NCBI RefSeq assembly: GCF_028293835.1
Contig: NZ_JAQGNX010000098.1
Location: 62,001 to 126,000, forward strand
Source of the DNA: Pseudomonas sp.
GTDB taxonomy: Bacteria; Pseudomonadota; Gammaproteobacteria; Pseudomonadales; Pseudomonadaceae
DNA length: 64,000 nucleotides
Direction: 5' to 3'
Below, in pieces: positions 28,010 through 42,800 of the stretch. The position numbers were made by a program, and so were the translations under genes. The notes beneath the pieces were generated by a model that was given only the letters and a program-made list of their open reading frames with translations, ran no database searches and was not told the origin of the DNA. Within the stretch, counting starts at the first letter, position 1; every line of letters starts with the position of its first letter.

Positions 28010-29295
28010 TGGCAAAACTCCGGGTCATAGCCGGTGCCGGCGATCATCGCGCCGGCTCGACTGCTGTTAAGAAAACGCACCTGTGGCTGCTGGGCAATGT
28101 AACGCTCCAGCACGGTCAAATAGCCACGGAAATTAAGCTGTGTCTTGACCCGCTGCCCATGACCGTCAAGCACCCAATGCCTGGCCAATTGGGCGCCGGG
28201 CCCCAGGTCGCCGTCGTTCCAGCCCGCATGGGTTTTATTCATGGGGAAAGCGAAATCGGCACCGAACAACGTGATCTGCGCGGCGCCCATTTTCACCGCC
28301 AGATCCACTGCCGGGTGCATCACACTGCCGCCAACATGGAGTTGCGCCTTGCTGATTTGCTGACGCAGCGCTGCGTATATCGGGCTGGCCGAATAAGCGG
28401 CGTAACGTTTACCCCTCCAGCCAGCCAACACAGTCGGGTCGCTCATGGGTACGTACACCAGCGGCAGGTCGGAATCCGTCAGCGGCAAGTGCCGAACGCT
28501 GATGTTTTTATCAACGGTGACCACCAGATCCGGCTTGATGCCGTGCTCCAGCAATGGCCGGTACGCCGTATCGACGCTGATAAACAATGGCCGTGGTGAC
28601 TGCGCGCGTATGGCCGATAATTGTGTGAAGTGCTGCTCCAGGGTCGGCCCGGTGCCGATCACATAAACACTCCGGCCCGCTTGCGTACCAAACAACTCAG
28701 CTATATCCGCATCGCCTCGGACACGCTCAAGATTGCCCTGTAACCGCTGAAGAATCTCCGGCGACTGCGGATCAAAATGCAGATTATTGAAGCTCAGGTG
28801 CACTTCGCTGATTAGCCGATCGCGGATTTTGGCGTTCAGCTCATCCGCTAACTCAAGCTCGGCGGGCAGTGCGAAGAAGGGAAACTGAATGTCTGCCCAG
28901 TCTGCGGCGTAGCACAGCTCGACACGTGGATCCTTCAGCCACGCCGACTGATCCAGCCGCTCCAGCACTTGCTTGAACAGCGCGCCATTGAGCACATGAA
29001 CATGCAAATGCTGAAGGCCGGGACGCTCAAGCAATACCTGCTGCAAATCGCCCAACCCTGCGCCGTACACATGCAAAACCGGGCTTTCAATCGGCAAAGT
29101 GGCCGCCTGCAGACGCGCCTCGGCTACACGATCATGACGGCTGGTCAGTTGAATACCCGCGCTGCTCAAGGTCGATTTCAGCCCTTGCACCCACTCAACC
29201 TGTGACGCGTCGCTGTCTTCAGCCAGCAATCGTGACACAAGCACTGGCCAGCGGCCCTGAAGGGTTGCGGCATTTAGCTGAAAAGGTTCGCTCAT
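28006..29295 (-). CDS. Maf-type (DUF115) flagellin glycosyltransferase
   Basis: Maf (motility accessory factor) proteins add nonulosonic acids such as pseudaminic acid to flagellin serine/threonine in the cytoplasm. The 429-residue product contains the DUF115/6-hydroxymethylpterin pyrophosphokinase-like fold with VIGTGPTLEQH near residue 213, SVDTAYRPLLEHGIKPD and ITLFGADFAFPMNKTHAG. The presence of a full pseudaminic acid pathway next door supports this substrate. The substrate and acceptor are inferred, not shown. Confidence 0.82.
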   Translation of the reverse strand: MSEPFQLNAATLQGRWPVLVSRLLAEDSDASQVEWVQGLKSTLSSAGIQLTSRHDRVAEARLQAATLPIESPVLHVYGAGLGDLQQVLLERPGLQHLHVHVLNGALFKQVLERLDQSAWLKDPRVELCYAADWADIQFPFFALPAELELADELNAKIRDRLISEVHLSFNNLHFDPQSPEILQRLQGNLERVRGDADIAELFGTQAGRSVYVIGTGPTLEQHFTQLSAIRAQSPRPLFISVDTAYRPLLEHGIKPDLVVTVDKNISVRHLPLTDSDLPLVYVPMSDPTVLAGWRGKRYAAYSASPIYAALRQQISKAQLHVGGSVMHPAVDLAVKMGAAQITLFGADFAFPMNKTHAGWNDGDLGPGAQLARHWVLDGHGQRVKTQLNFRGYLTVLERYIAQQPQVRFLNSSRAGAMIAGTGYDPEFCQ

Positions 29296-29334
29296 GCTGG
29301 CTCGCTGCTCATAGTGTCCCGCTTAAGGCTGCGC

Positions 29335-29375
29335 AAAAAAATAGCGCTTAAGGTGTGCTCACCCCAAGCGCTATT
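29335..29375 (-). terminator. intrinsic terminator after the KAS III-like gene
   Basis: Perfect 10-base arms AATAGCGCTT and AAGCGCTATT, with an inner GGTG/CACC pair, are followed on the minus strand by seven T residues. It lies 14 bases after the KAS III stop and 40 bases before maf, so it should reduce read-through to maf. Confidence 0.9.
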
Positions 29376-29388
29376 GACTGTCTCGTGC

Positions 29389-30315
29389 TTACGGACGATG
29401 AAGAATGGCCGATCCCCACGACAAGCCGACCCCGAAACCGCTTATTGCCACGCGCTTCCAGCTCGAACCCAGTACATGTTTTTCCAGCAACAGCGGAATG
29501 CTTGACGATACGGTGTTACCCGTCTCGAGCATGTCCTTGATGAATTTTTCCGGCTCGCCCTCAAAGCGCCGCGCCACGGCGTCGACAATCGCCGCGCTGC
29601 CCTGGTGAATGCAGTAGGCGTCGATGTCGCTGCCGTTAAGACCAGCGTCATCCAGCAGTTCGTGCAAATGCGCCGGGACCTTTACCAAGGCAAAGTTGAA
29701 TACCTGACGACCGTTCATGAAGAACACGCCGTCGGTGACTTTCAAGTGCGGCGCACCTGAGCCATCGGTGCCGAATTTGGCTTTGCCCAACTGCCACGGC
29801 GCGTCCTCGCCCATCCAGGTGGCGGTGGCGGCATCACCAAAGAGCATGGTGGTGTTGCGGTCATCCGGGTCGACGATTTTCGAATACGGGTCAGCAGTGA
29901 CCAACAGGCCGTTCTTCAGGCCGGTGGCCTCCATGAAGCCCTTGATCGCATAAATGCCGTAGACGTACCCGGAGCAGCCCAGAGAAATATCAAAGGCCGC
30001 CACGGTGGTAGGCAAGCCCAGCTTGTCCTGAACGATGGCCGCCGTGTGTGGCAGGCCTTCTTCATCACCGTTTTGTGTCACGACGATCAGCACATCAATG
30101 GAGTCGCGCTTGAGGTCCGGGTTATTGGCGAACAGTGCATTCACCGCTTCCACGCACAGGTCCGAGGTTTCCTGCTCAGCGCCTTTGCGCGGCAGAAACG
30201 CAGAGCCGATCTTGCCGAGAATAAAATCTTCGTTCTTGTCGAACCTGGCACCTTGTGCGTAGTTATCGACGCCAGCCAAGGGCACGTAACTCGCTATGCT
30301 TTTTATGCCAATCAT
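29389..30315 (-). CDS. 3-oxoacyl-ACP synthase III-like (FabH/KAS III family)
   Basis: A 308-residue KAS III family condensing enzyme from ATG 30315 (MIGIKSIASYVP; GGGAAG ribosome site); an upstream in-frame extension of 21 codons is not conserved. The catalytic triad is visible: Cys in SLGCSGYVYG, His in YCIHQGSAA and Asn in ETGNTVSSS. Housekeeping fabH is elsewhere in Pseudomonas; copies within flagellar glycosylation islands are known in P. syringae. I infer that it makes a short 3-oxoacyl (for example acetoacetyl) group later used to N-acylate the flagellin sugar. Confidence 0.85.
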   Translation of the reverse strand: MIGIKSIASYVPLAGVDNYAQGARFDKNEDFILGKIGSAFLPRKGAEQETSDLCVEAVNALFANNPDLKRDSIDVLIVVTQNGDEEGLPHTAAIVQDKLGLPTTVAAFDISLGCSGYVYGIYAIKGFMEATGLKNGLLVTADPYSKIVDPDDRNTTMLFGDAATATWMGEDAPWQLGKAKFGTDGSGAPHLKVTDGVFFMNGRQVFNFALVKVPAHLHELLDDAGLNGSDIDAYCIHQGSAAIVDAVARRFEGEPEKFIKDMLETGNTVSSSIPLLLEKHVLGSSWKRVAISGFGVGLSWGSAILHRP

Positions 30316-30544
30316 TATGGCTTCCCAATCATGAGTTGCTGCACGACACCGTCTCAAAAAGCGAGGGTGCCTGCACACAGGGATTTTATGCCGTCCATAC
30401 GGAGCGACAACGAGAGAGAGTAAAAGGCTATCACCGGACCCTTACAGGAGCCAGGCGCCGTCATCCCCGGTCAATACAATACAGTGAAGATGCGCGTTAT
30501 GACTCATAGGTCACGCTATTTTGCCGAATGATTGACAGAAGTGG

Positions 30545-31597
30545 TTATTGGACCATCGACCAGCCCAATGGCGTGCCACGCTGCAACGGCTCGCGTGCAT
30601 GTCTGCCGGTCACCGCATCAATATGCTTTGGGGCCAATCCCAGGCCAGGGCGAATGGCCCGAATGTTATCCGGACTGAAAATCTCACCCGCAGCCATATC
30701 TTTGGTGACGTACAGCGACCGCCGATAAACCAGCGATTTGCGCTCCGCGTCCGTCACGCCGTAGTGCACGTGGCCCAGGGCCTGCCAGGCACGCTCGGTT
30801 TCAATGACCAGGCTCGCCAGCTCAGCCGGCTCAAGGGAGAAACTTGAATCTACACCCCCTGCAGAGCGGTCCAGAGTGAAATGCTTTTCAATGACCGTGG
30901 CCCCAAGCGCCACGGCGGCCACGGAAACACCCACACCCATGGAATGGTCAGACAGGCCCACCTCACAACCGAACAACTCCCGCAGATGGGGAATGGTCCG
31001 CAAGTGGCTGTTCACAGGGGACGCGGGATAGGTGCTGGTGCACTTGAGCAGGACCAGATTTTTACAGCCTGCCGCCCGCGCTGCTCGAACGCTGTCGTCC
31101 AGTTCGGCGACGCTGGCCATACCGGTGGACATGATCATCGGCTTACCGGTAGCGGCCACCAGACGAATCAAAGGTAAATCGGTGTTTTCGAAACTGGCGA
31201 TTTTGTAGGCCGGCACGTCCAGACTTTCCAGAAAATCCACCGCGCTTTCATCAAATGGCGTGGAGAACGCCAGCATCCCCAGCGCTTTAGCCCGGGCAAA
31301 AATCGGCGCGTGCCATTCCCAGGGCGTATGGGCTTTTTCGTACAGCGCATACAGCGACGAACCCGTCCACAGGCTGTCAGGATCCTTGATAAAGAACTCA
31401 CCATGATCTAAGTCCAGGGTCATGGTATCGGCGGTATAGGTCTGCAATTTCAGCGCGTGGGCGCCGGCCTTGGCTGCGGCCTCGACGATCTGCAGCGCAA
31501 CCTCCAGCGACTGGTTATGGTTGCCGCTCATCTCGGCAATGATAAAGGGCGCCGATCCGGTGCCAATCGAGCGCTGGCCAATCTTGAAGCTAGTCAT
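30545..31597 (-). CDS. pseI: PseI, pseudaminic acid synthase
   Basis: PseI condenses 2,4-diacetamido-2,4,6-trideoxy-L-altrose with phosphoenolpyruvate to give pseudaminic acid. The 350-residue product has the NeuB-type barrel (IIAEMSGNHNQSLEVA near residue 20, GAHALKLQTYTADT, LLKCTSTYPA) and a C-terminal antifreeze-like SAF domain (RRSLYVTKDMAAGEIFS). The AEMSGNH form fits PseI rather than NeuB, which usually reads AEIGxNHxG. It overlaps the end of pseG by 8 bases. The 229 bases downstream to the KAS III gene hold no gene. Confidence 0.92.
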   Translation of the reverse strand: MTSFKIGQRSIGTGSAPFIIAEMSGNHNQSLEVALQIVEAAAKAGAHALKLQTYTADTMTLDLDHGEFFIKDPDSLWTGSSLYALYEKAHTPWEWHAPIFARAKALGMLAFSTPFDESAVDFLESLDVPAYKIASFENTDLPLIRLVAATGKPMIMSTGMASVAELDDSVRAARAAGCKNLVLLKCTSTYPASPVNSHLRTIPHLRELFGCEVGLSDHSMGVGVSVAAVALGATVIEKHFTLDRSAGGVDSSFSLEPAELASLVIETERAWQALGHVHYGVTDAERKSLVYRRSLYVTKDMAAGEIFSPDNIRAIRPGLGLAPKHIDAVTGRHAREPLQRGTPLGWSMVQ

Positions 31598-33122
31598 CCG
31601 GATGATCCTTTAGCGCACGCTCGAAGCGGCAATCGGCTTGAACATAGCCCGCCTCTCGAAACAAATTGATCGAGGCCTGATTATCAGGCAGCACGATAGC
31701 GTTCAATGCATACAACTGTGGCCAGCACGCTTTGACGAATTGCTCGCCTTTACGCAACAGCGCCCTGCCCCACCCCAAGCCGAATCGTCCTTCGAGCAAA
31801 TAGAGCGACACATCGGCCCGGCTACCAGACAGGTCATAACGCAAAACACCTACGGGACCATCACCCGCTTCAGCAATCAACAATAGGCGCTGGTCATCAG
31901 CAAGCGTAACGGCCAGCCAGGTCAAATGATCAGCCCAGCCGATAGGCTGAGACTGCACGGACACACGGCGCACAGCCTGTGCGTTGCGCCCGTCGAACAG
32001 CAAGCGAGCATCGGCCAAAGTCGCCAGACGCAGCCGCAGGTACTCGCCTTGCAACGCTGCGGCGACCCGCTTGGCGCCCAGTCCATCGACCAAGCGATGC
32101 GAGTGCTCGGCAAAGCTTTGCCGCAACCCCTGGTTCGCCACCAGCACAGCGATGGCCTGCTGCATCATCGCGATGGAGACGCTTTCCCGTGGCCCCAAAT
32201 ACAAATGCGCGCCAATCGCGGCCAGGGTTTCGGCGTTGGCCTGCTGATTGGCGGCCACTGCGATACATATCGTCGGCAAGCCTAGTGCTGCGCGCTCCCA
32301 ACTGGTGCCGCCGCCCGCCCCGATAAACAAGTCGGCCTGCGCCATCAATTCGGCAAAGTGTTCAGTGTGAGCCTGCACGCGCCACTTGGGGCGACCGCTG
32401 GCCATGGCTTGCAACTGTGCCCAGTACGGATTGCCGGTGCCCGCGACGAAATCGACTTCAAGCTCGGCAAACGCGTCCAGCGCCAACATGGCTTTCCAGG
32501 TTTCCCCCGCTGCATCAAAGCCGCCAAAGTTCACCAACACCCTGCGCACTTGGGCCTGCCCGGGCAACTGGCAGCGAAGTGAGCCGCCCAGTGGATCGCG
32601 CTTGAATTCGTCACGAATCATCGCAAAGCGCGGGCCAAACAAGGTGCGGCAGTCGGGGTTCACCCACGGCGCGTAGGCCTCGGGTGTGCCGCTAAAATTC
32701 TGATCAAGCAGCAGATCGACGGCATGGGGACGGTTGGCCAGGTCGTCGATGGCGGCAATCTTTGAGGCCCACTGTCTTGCGGCGGTCTGCCAATGCTGAT
32801 CAAGGCCGTAGTGATCAACGATGATCCAGTCGAAAACCCGATCTTGCGGTAACACTGCTTGCAGAGCGGTGATGTCGGCCTGCCACGGCAAGGCGGCGTG
32901 TATGTCCTGCCCGAGATCGCTTTGCTCAGCATAAACGGCGGGTAAGGTATAGGTCGTCCAACCCTGGGCGTTTAGACGCTCAAGCAAATGCCCCGGCAAT
33001 AAGCGACAGGCAAAGCTGACCTCCACGGCACTGTCACGCAATACATTAGCCAGCGTCAGGCAGCGGGTTACATGCCCACTGCCAATGGCGTGGGACGCGT
33101 CAGCCCGGATCAGAACGTTCAC
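31590..33122 (-). CDS. pseG: PseG-PseH-like fusion: nucleotide-sugar hydrolase plus GNAT acyltransferase
   Basis: A 510-residue two-domain protein from GTG 33122, which overlaps the pseF stop as GTGA. Residues 1-345 are PseG, which removes UDP from UDP-2,4-diacetamido-trideoxy-altropyranose; the catalytic His17 lies in AIGSGHVTRC, as in Campylobacter PseG, with FIGAGGGTSWERAALGLP near residue 266. Residues about 362-505 form a GNAT acyltransferase (VLRYDLSGSRADVSLYLL, LGWGRALL, ANxxSINLFREAGY-type end). The GNAT part probably supplies the PseH step (N-4 acylation), which is otherwise missing. Some databases call such fusions only PseG. Confidence 0.88.
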   Translation of the reverse strand: MNVLIRADASHAIGSGHVTRCLTLANVLRDSAVEVSFACRLLPGHLLERLNAQGWTTYTLPAVYAEQSDLGQDIHAALPWQADITALQAVLPQDRVFDWIIVDHYGLDQHWQTAARQWASKIAAIDDLANRPHAVDLLLDQNFSGTPEAYAPWVNPDCRTLFGPRFAMIRDEFKRDPLGGSLRCQLPGQAQVRRVLVNFGGFDAAGETWKAMLALDAFAELEVDFVAGTGNPYWAQLQAMASGRPKWRVQAHTEHFAELMAQADLFIGAGGGTSWERAALGLPTICIAVAANQQANAETLAAIGAHLYLGPRESVSIAMMQQAIAVLVANQGLRQSFAEHSHRLVDGLGAKRVAAALQGEYLRLRLATLADARLLFDGRNAQAVRRVSVQSQPIGWADHLTWLAVTLADDQRLLLIAEAGDGPVGVLRYDLSGSRADVSLYLLEGRFGLGWGRALLRKGEQFVKACWPQLYALNAIVLPDNQASINLFREAGYVQADCRFERALKDHPDD

Positions 33123-33829
33123 GGCTCCAGTTCTCCGCCAGCTTGCAGTGCGGCATACAAATACTCGGCACGAGTCCAGTCGTCCTGGTTGTCGATGTCC
33201 TGAACCAGATACCGCGGCAGGATGACCGGCATACTCTGCCGGGAGAACAACGCATCCCCCCGTAACCATGCCTCGCTGTGGCCCCAATAAAACTGTCCGG
33301 CATCCTGGTAGGCAACCGGCAGATCCTGGGAGCGGCTTTCACGGTACTGCGGATACATCGGTTGCAAAGCGCCCTGCTCACTCAGAACCAAGGCCCGCTG
33401 CACGGCAAAGGCAAATGTGCACACTGAAAAGGCGAAAGACTTCTCGGCATGCTGTTCAAGGAGGCTCAGCCCTTCGTGCAGGTATCGAATTTGTAGCAGC
33501 GGTGCGGTGGCATAGATACAGCACGCGTAGTCGAAGCGCTGACCTTGCTCTTGCAGTGTCGTCAGTGCATGAGCGACCACTGCTGCTGTTCCAGTGAAAT
33601 CATCGGCCAGATGCGCCGGACGCATGAAGGGGACCAAAGCTCCATACGCCTTGGCCACCGAGGCGATTTCTTCGTCATCGGTACTGACCACCACCTGAGC
33701 GAACAGTCCGCACTTCAGCGCCGCGCGGATAGACCAGGCAATCATCGGCTCGCCGTTGAACAGCTTGAGGTTCTTGCGTGCAATTCGCTTGCTGCCGCCC
33801 CGGGCCGGAATAATCGCGACCGCTGTCAC
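33119..33829 (-). CDS. pseF: PseF, CMP-pseudaminic acid cytidylyltransferase
   Basis: PseF activates pseudaminic acid with CTP. The 236-residue product from GTG 33829 starts VTAVAIIPARGGSKRIARKN, the nucleotide-binding signature of the NeuA/KdsB family; ATG eight codons upstream has no conserved sequence. GTG overlaps the methylase stop as GTGA, and the gene end overlaps pseG the same way, so methylase-pseF-pseG are translationally coupled. Confidence 0.92.
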   Translation of the reverse strand: MTAVAIIPARGGSKRIARKNLKLFNGEPMIAWSIRAALKCGLFAQVVVSTDDEEIASVAKAYGALVPFMRPAHLADDFTGTAAVVAHALTTLQEQGQRFDYACCIYATAPLLQIRYLHEGLSLLEQHAEKSFAFSVCTFAFAVQRALVLSEQGALQPMYPQYRESRSQDLPVAYQDAGQFYWGHSEAWLRGDALFSRQSMPVILPRYLVQDIDNQDDWTRAEYLYAALQAGGELEP

Positions 33830-34446
33830 GGACGTTTTTCCAGCAAAAACCAATTGATGTCGTCCACTGGAAACAGGTGATCGCGGTGGTAGCTGAAGCC
33901 GTAGTCCAGCAGTTGTAAATCGCTGTAGCGATCCAGCATCTCCCCGGCGAAATCGCGCTTGGATAATTTACCGAGGTTACCGCGATAAGACACCTCTACC
34001 GGTGTCGGATTGTAGTACTCGCAAATCAAGATATAGCGCTGGCTCAGGGCATAGAGTTGCGCATAAGCCGCCGGCAGTAACTCAGGGGCCAAATGAATCA
34101 GCACACCCTTGCTCAATGTTAAATCGAAGGTCCGTTGCTGCGGGTAATCGAACAGCGAGCCGTGCCAGACTTCGGCGATCTCAAGCGCTTGCACATAAGC
34201 CTGTGCTTGAGCATTGATTTCGACACCGTGCAGAGCACAGCCGGGCAACAATTGACGTAGCGCCCGCAGGTTATTACCGGTGTTGGTGCCCAGCTCCAGC
34301 ACGCTGTCGAGCCGTGAGGTACGCGCCAAGGCTTTAGCAAAGAACGCCAGGTTGGCAGCGATCAGCGGCTGGCCCTGATTCCGCCCCGCGTATTGGTTAC
34401 CGAAATCACCCTGCCAGAACTGCTCCTGCTCGCTTAATTCACGCAT
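33826..34446 (-). CDS. pseudaminic acid biosynthesis-associated methyltransferase
   Basis: A 206-residue class I SAM-dependent methyltransferase. Motif I is LELGTNTGNNLRAL near residue 50, motif II GVEINAQA, and a post-motif segment LSKGVLIHLAPELL. It matches the family of methylases found inside pseudaminic acid clusters; the substrate is not established. Position between pseC and pseF in a tightly packed operon implies that it modifies the sugar or its precursor. Confidence 0.85.
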   Translation of the reverse strand: MRELSEQEQFWQGDFGNQYAGRNQGQPLIAANLAFFAKALARTSRLDSVLELGTNTGNNLRALRQLLPGCALHGVEINAQAQAYVQALEIAEVWHGSLFDYPQQRTFDLTLSKGVLIHLAPELLPAAYAQLYALSQRYILICEYYNPTPVEVSYRGNLGKLSKRDFAGEMLDRYSDLQLLDYGFSYHRDHLFPVDDINWFLLEKRP

Positions 34447-34481
34447 ACATGACTCTCAATCAATGGGTCGCCGCTAAGCGC

Positions 34482-39632
<5,151 letters not shown>

Positions 39633-39788
39633 AATTTCCCCACAACCTGCGTATCAAAAATGATGAGTGACATTGCGATTTAACGCACACGAATATTTCG
39701 CTTGAAGTGGACAACCAGGGTCGGTTGCTCGCGCCAGAAATAAACGATTTTTTTTTGGCGATATAGAGGGGGTTGAGCAGGAAGCGTG

Positions 39789-39811
39789 CCAGCTCGGATT
39801 GCCCGAGCTGG
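39789..39811. terminator. stem-loop downstream of the Fgt1-like gene
   Basis: Perfect 9-base arms CCAGCTCGG and CCGAGCTGG with a 5-base loop lie 24 bases after the gene stop on the minus strand. No T tract follows, so termination is uncertain. Confidence 0.5.
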
Positions 39812-39834
39812 TGGGTATTTATCGACCTGACGCG

Positions 39835-42800
39835 TCAGTCTGCAAGCCAGCCAGTAACCCAGTGCTGAAGATTATCGCCGCGCAACATGTAATCACGCAT
39901 GACCACCTCACGCAGTTCGTCCCCCATACGGTAGCTCGCATCGGGATCCGCCAAATGCATGCGAATCGCCTGCAGCCATTCATCAGCGGTGTTGGTCATG
40001 ACTCGGGTGCAAGGCATGTAGCCTTGATAGGCCTCGGTATTTGTACAAATGACTGGAAAGCCGCAAGCGCCGTACTCTAATAAACGCAGGTTGCTCTTAC
40101 AGTCATTGAAAATATGAAATTCCAATGGCGCGAGTGCCAGATCCAGATTCAGACTTGCCAGCTTTGCAGGGTATGCATCCAGGTCAATTACCGGATGGAA
40201 CTCATGTAAATAGGGGCGCAGAGCTTTCGGGCACATGCCAAAAAACACCCATTCGACCTCATGGGCCAATTCCCGCACAACGTCCGCGATAACTTCCAAA
40301 TCGCCGGTATGACTGGTTCCCCCTCCCCAACCAATTCGCGGTTTTTTTGACGTCCGGCGCTGACTGCGTAAGTGCTGCCACAAATGCGGTGCCAGCATAT
40401 TGGGCACTACCCGAATGTCAGTGTGCATCGGCGCCAGGACATTACCCAAGGACTCGGTTGAAACCACAACCCGGTCGCAGTTGGAAATACCGCGCTTCAG
40501 CAAATCGACCATGTGGTGGTGGGCGGGGGCGTTGCGCATATGCCCGTTTTTGACGGGAACTTCGATAACGTTATCGTCCAGTTCGTAAATGCGCCGCGCA
40601 TTGGAATGTTTTTTTGCAAGCGCGATCTGGTTGACGCCGCCTTCGAAATATCGCCCTTGAAAAACCACGATGTCCGGAGATTGGCGTTCAACTTCAATGA
40701 CCGTGGGCCATCCATAGTTTATTTGCCCGACCACCCTGGCGACTGCTTCTAACTCAAGGAAAGGCTGAGTCATTCGGTAATGGCCAACTGCTGAAGAATT
40801 GATCGGCAATATCAGCATCTTCGGTAGATGTTCACTGGAGTAGGGACTCCATCCCGTAAGCAGGCCAGGTTCCAAGCGATAACTGCAGCCGTTAAGCGCG
40901 AGGTTTTTGTTATAAGCCGGGTCACACGCAAGCATCGGAAGCCAACGATCAAAAAGAATATCTTGCTCGACAGCTTGTCGCTGCCTCTGGGACTCATCCT
41001 GATGCGTGGCTCGCTTTTCGCCGATAGCTATTTTGGCGTCGGGCGCCCACACGACAAGATAGCCTGCCTGGCGCACCCGAAGACAGAAATCCACTTCATC
41101 AAATGCCTGGCTGAAGACGATGTCATCAAATCCACTGATGGCCTCGAACAACTCTCTGCGCACCAGCATGCAATCGCCGGCTACCGCGCTTAAATCCTGG
41201 GCCACCTGCAATCGATGCATGTAGCCGGCTGCGTTCATGTTCTCGCCGTAGAACGGAAAGCCTGCGGTGCCCTCCATGCCCAGAATCACACCGGCGTGCA
41301 ATATCAGGCCTTGGGCATTGAACACCTTGGCGCCAACCACACCGACTTCAGGACGCTGTGCATGGTTAAGCAACTTATCCAACCAATCTGAATGCGTAAC
41401 AACCGTGTAAGGGCTGAGCATCAGCAGGTAAGTACCGCGTGCGTGTGCGGCACCGACGTTGCGCAATGTCGCCATACCGGCTGCCGCGGGGTGATGCAGA
41501 ATGCGCAATCGGTCGATGGACAGCTCAGCCATACCACTTAACCACTCGCGGGCCTCAGCGCTGACACTACCGTTATCGACAACTATCACTTCGAAATGAT
41601 TGTAGGCTGTCTTCTCCAGCAGTGATTCAGTACAACGTTGCAGCGCGGCCAATTGATCCTTATGGGTGATAATAATCGACACGAGCGGGCGCTCAGAATG
41701 CACATACGTGATCTGATTGACCTTGAGCTGTATGCCCGGCTGGATAGCGTGAGTGATACCCAGACGGTCTAAATGCGCGCCAACCACTTGAGGGTTCTGC
41801 TCGACGACTTCTGGCAGCGAAAGCCATTGAGAATACGTTAGCTGCGACTCCACCATCACATCTGCAATATGCAGAACAGCGCGTTCGCCTTGGCTTTCAA
41901 ACAGGCGCCACAGTAAGTCATGGGGCGCGAGTTCGCCGTAGCACGAATCGAATCCACCCAGAGCCAGACAACTTTCACGATGGAACGCCAGGTTGCGCCC
42001 GACGTAGGGGTAACTGCGCAGAAAATCGAGGTTGAAATCAGGTTTAAATACCGGCTCAGTGGATTCGCCGTCGCGTAGGGCACCCTCGTCACCATAGATG
42101 CACCGTACTTCATCGAACTTCACTGCGCGCTCGGCCAACATCAACAGCGCCGACTCGACCAACCGGTCACCCGCCCGCAGCAGATAGAACCATTGGGCGC
42201 CATCAAGCTGCGACAACAATTGGTTGATTTGTGAGAACACGTCCCCTTGCAGCGGCAGCGTAAACACATTGTCTTCCAGCGTTGTCTCGGTGCAGCTTTT
42301 TGATAGCACTATGACCAGTTCTGGCGGATAAAGCTGCCCGGCAATACTCTGCAAGGTGATGGACATGCTTGCACTGGCATTAAGTTCATCAATAATGATG
42401 GGTACGATTTTCGGGTGTCGTGACCAATGCGACAAAGCGATTGGCAGTAGCCGACGCTGCCCTGCGGATATCGTTTTGCATCCCAACCATTGGGCGTAGA
42501 ACTCTGAAAAGCTTTGGCTGGCGAGGCCGACATTTGACCACAAACGCGACTGAAGAGTGACGAGCGCGCGCGACAGGCCATGCTCTTTCCACTGAAGTGG
42601 AAAATCCCGGGCCGACACCAACGGCACATAGCGAACCCATCCTTTGGCTGGCGCGGGCTCACCGCTTCGTGCCTCAAGCAGTTCAATCGCCAGGGGAACT
42701 TCGTCGCACATCGCATCGATCATTACCTGCTGTCGGCTCAGACGGTCGGAATGAAGGCGCTCAATGATTAGAACGTTGTTGAGTGCCAGCAAGTTACCGC

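Noticed and set aside
30545..31597. NeuB or LegI instead of PseI
   Set aside because: The AEMSGNH motif and the surrounding PseB/C/G/F genes fit pseudaminic acid better than sialic or legionaminic acid synthesis.
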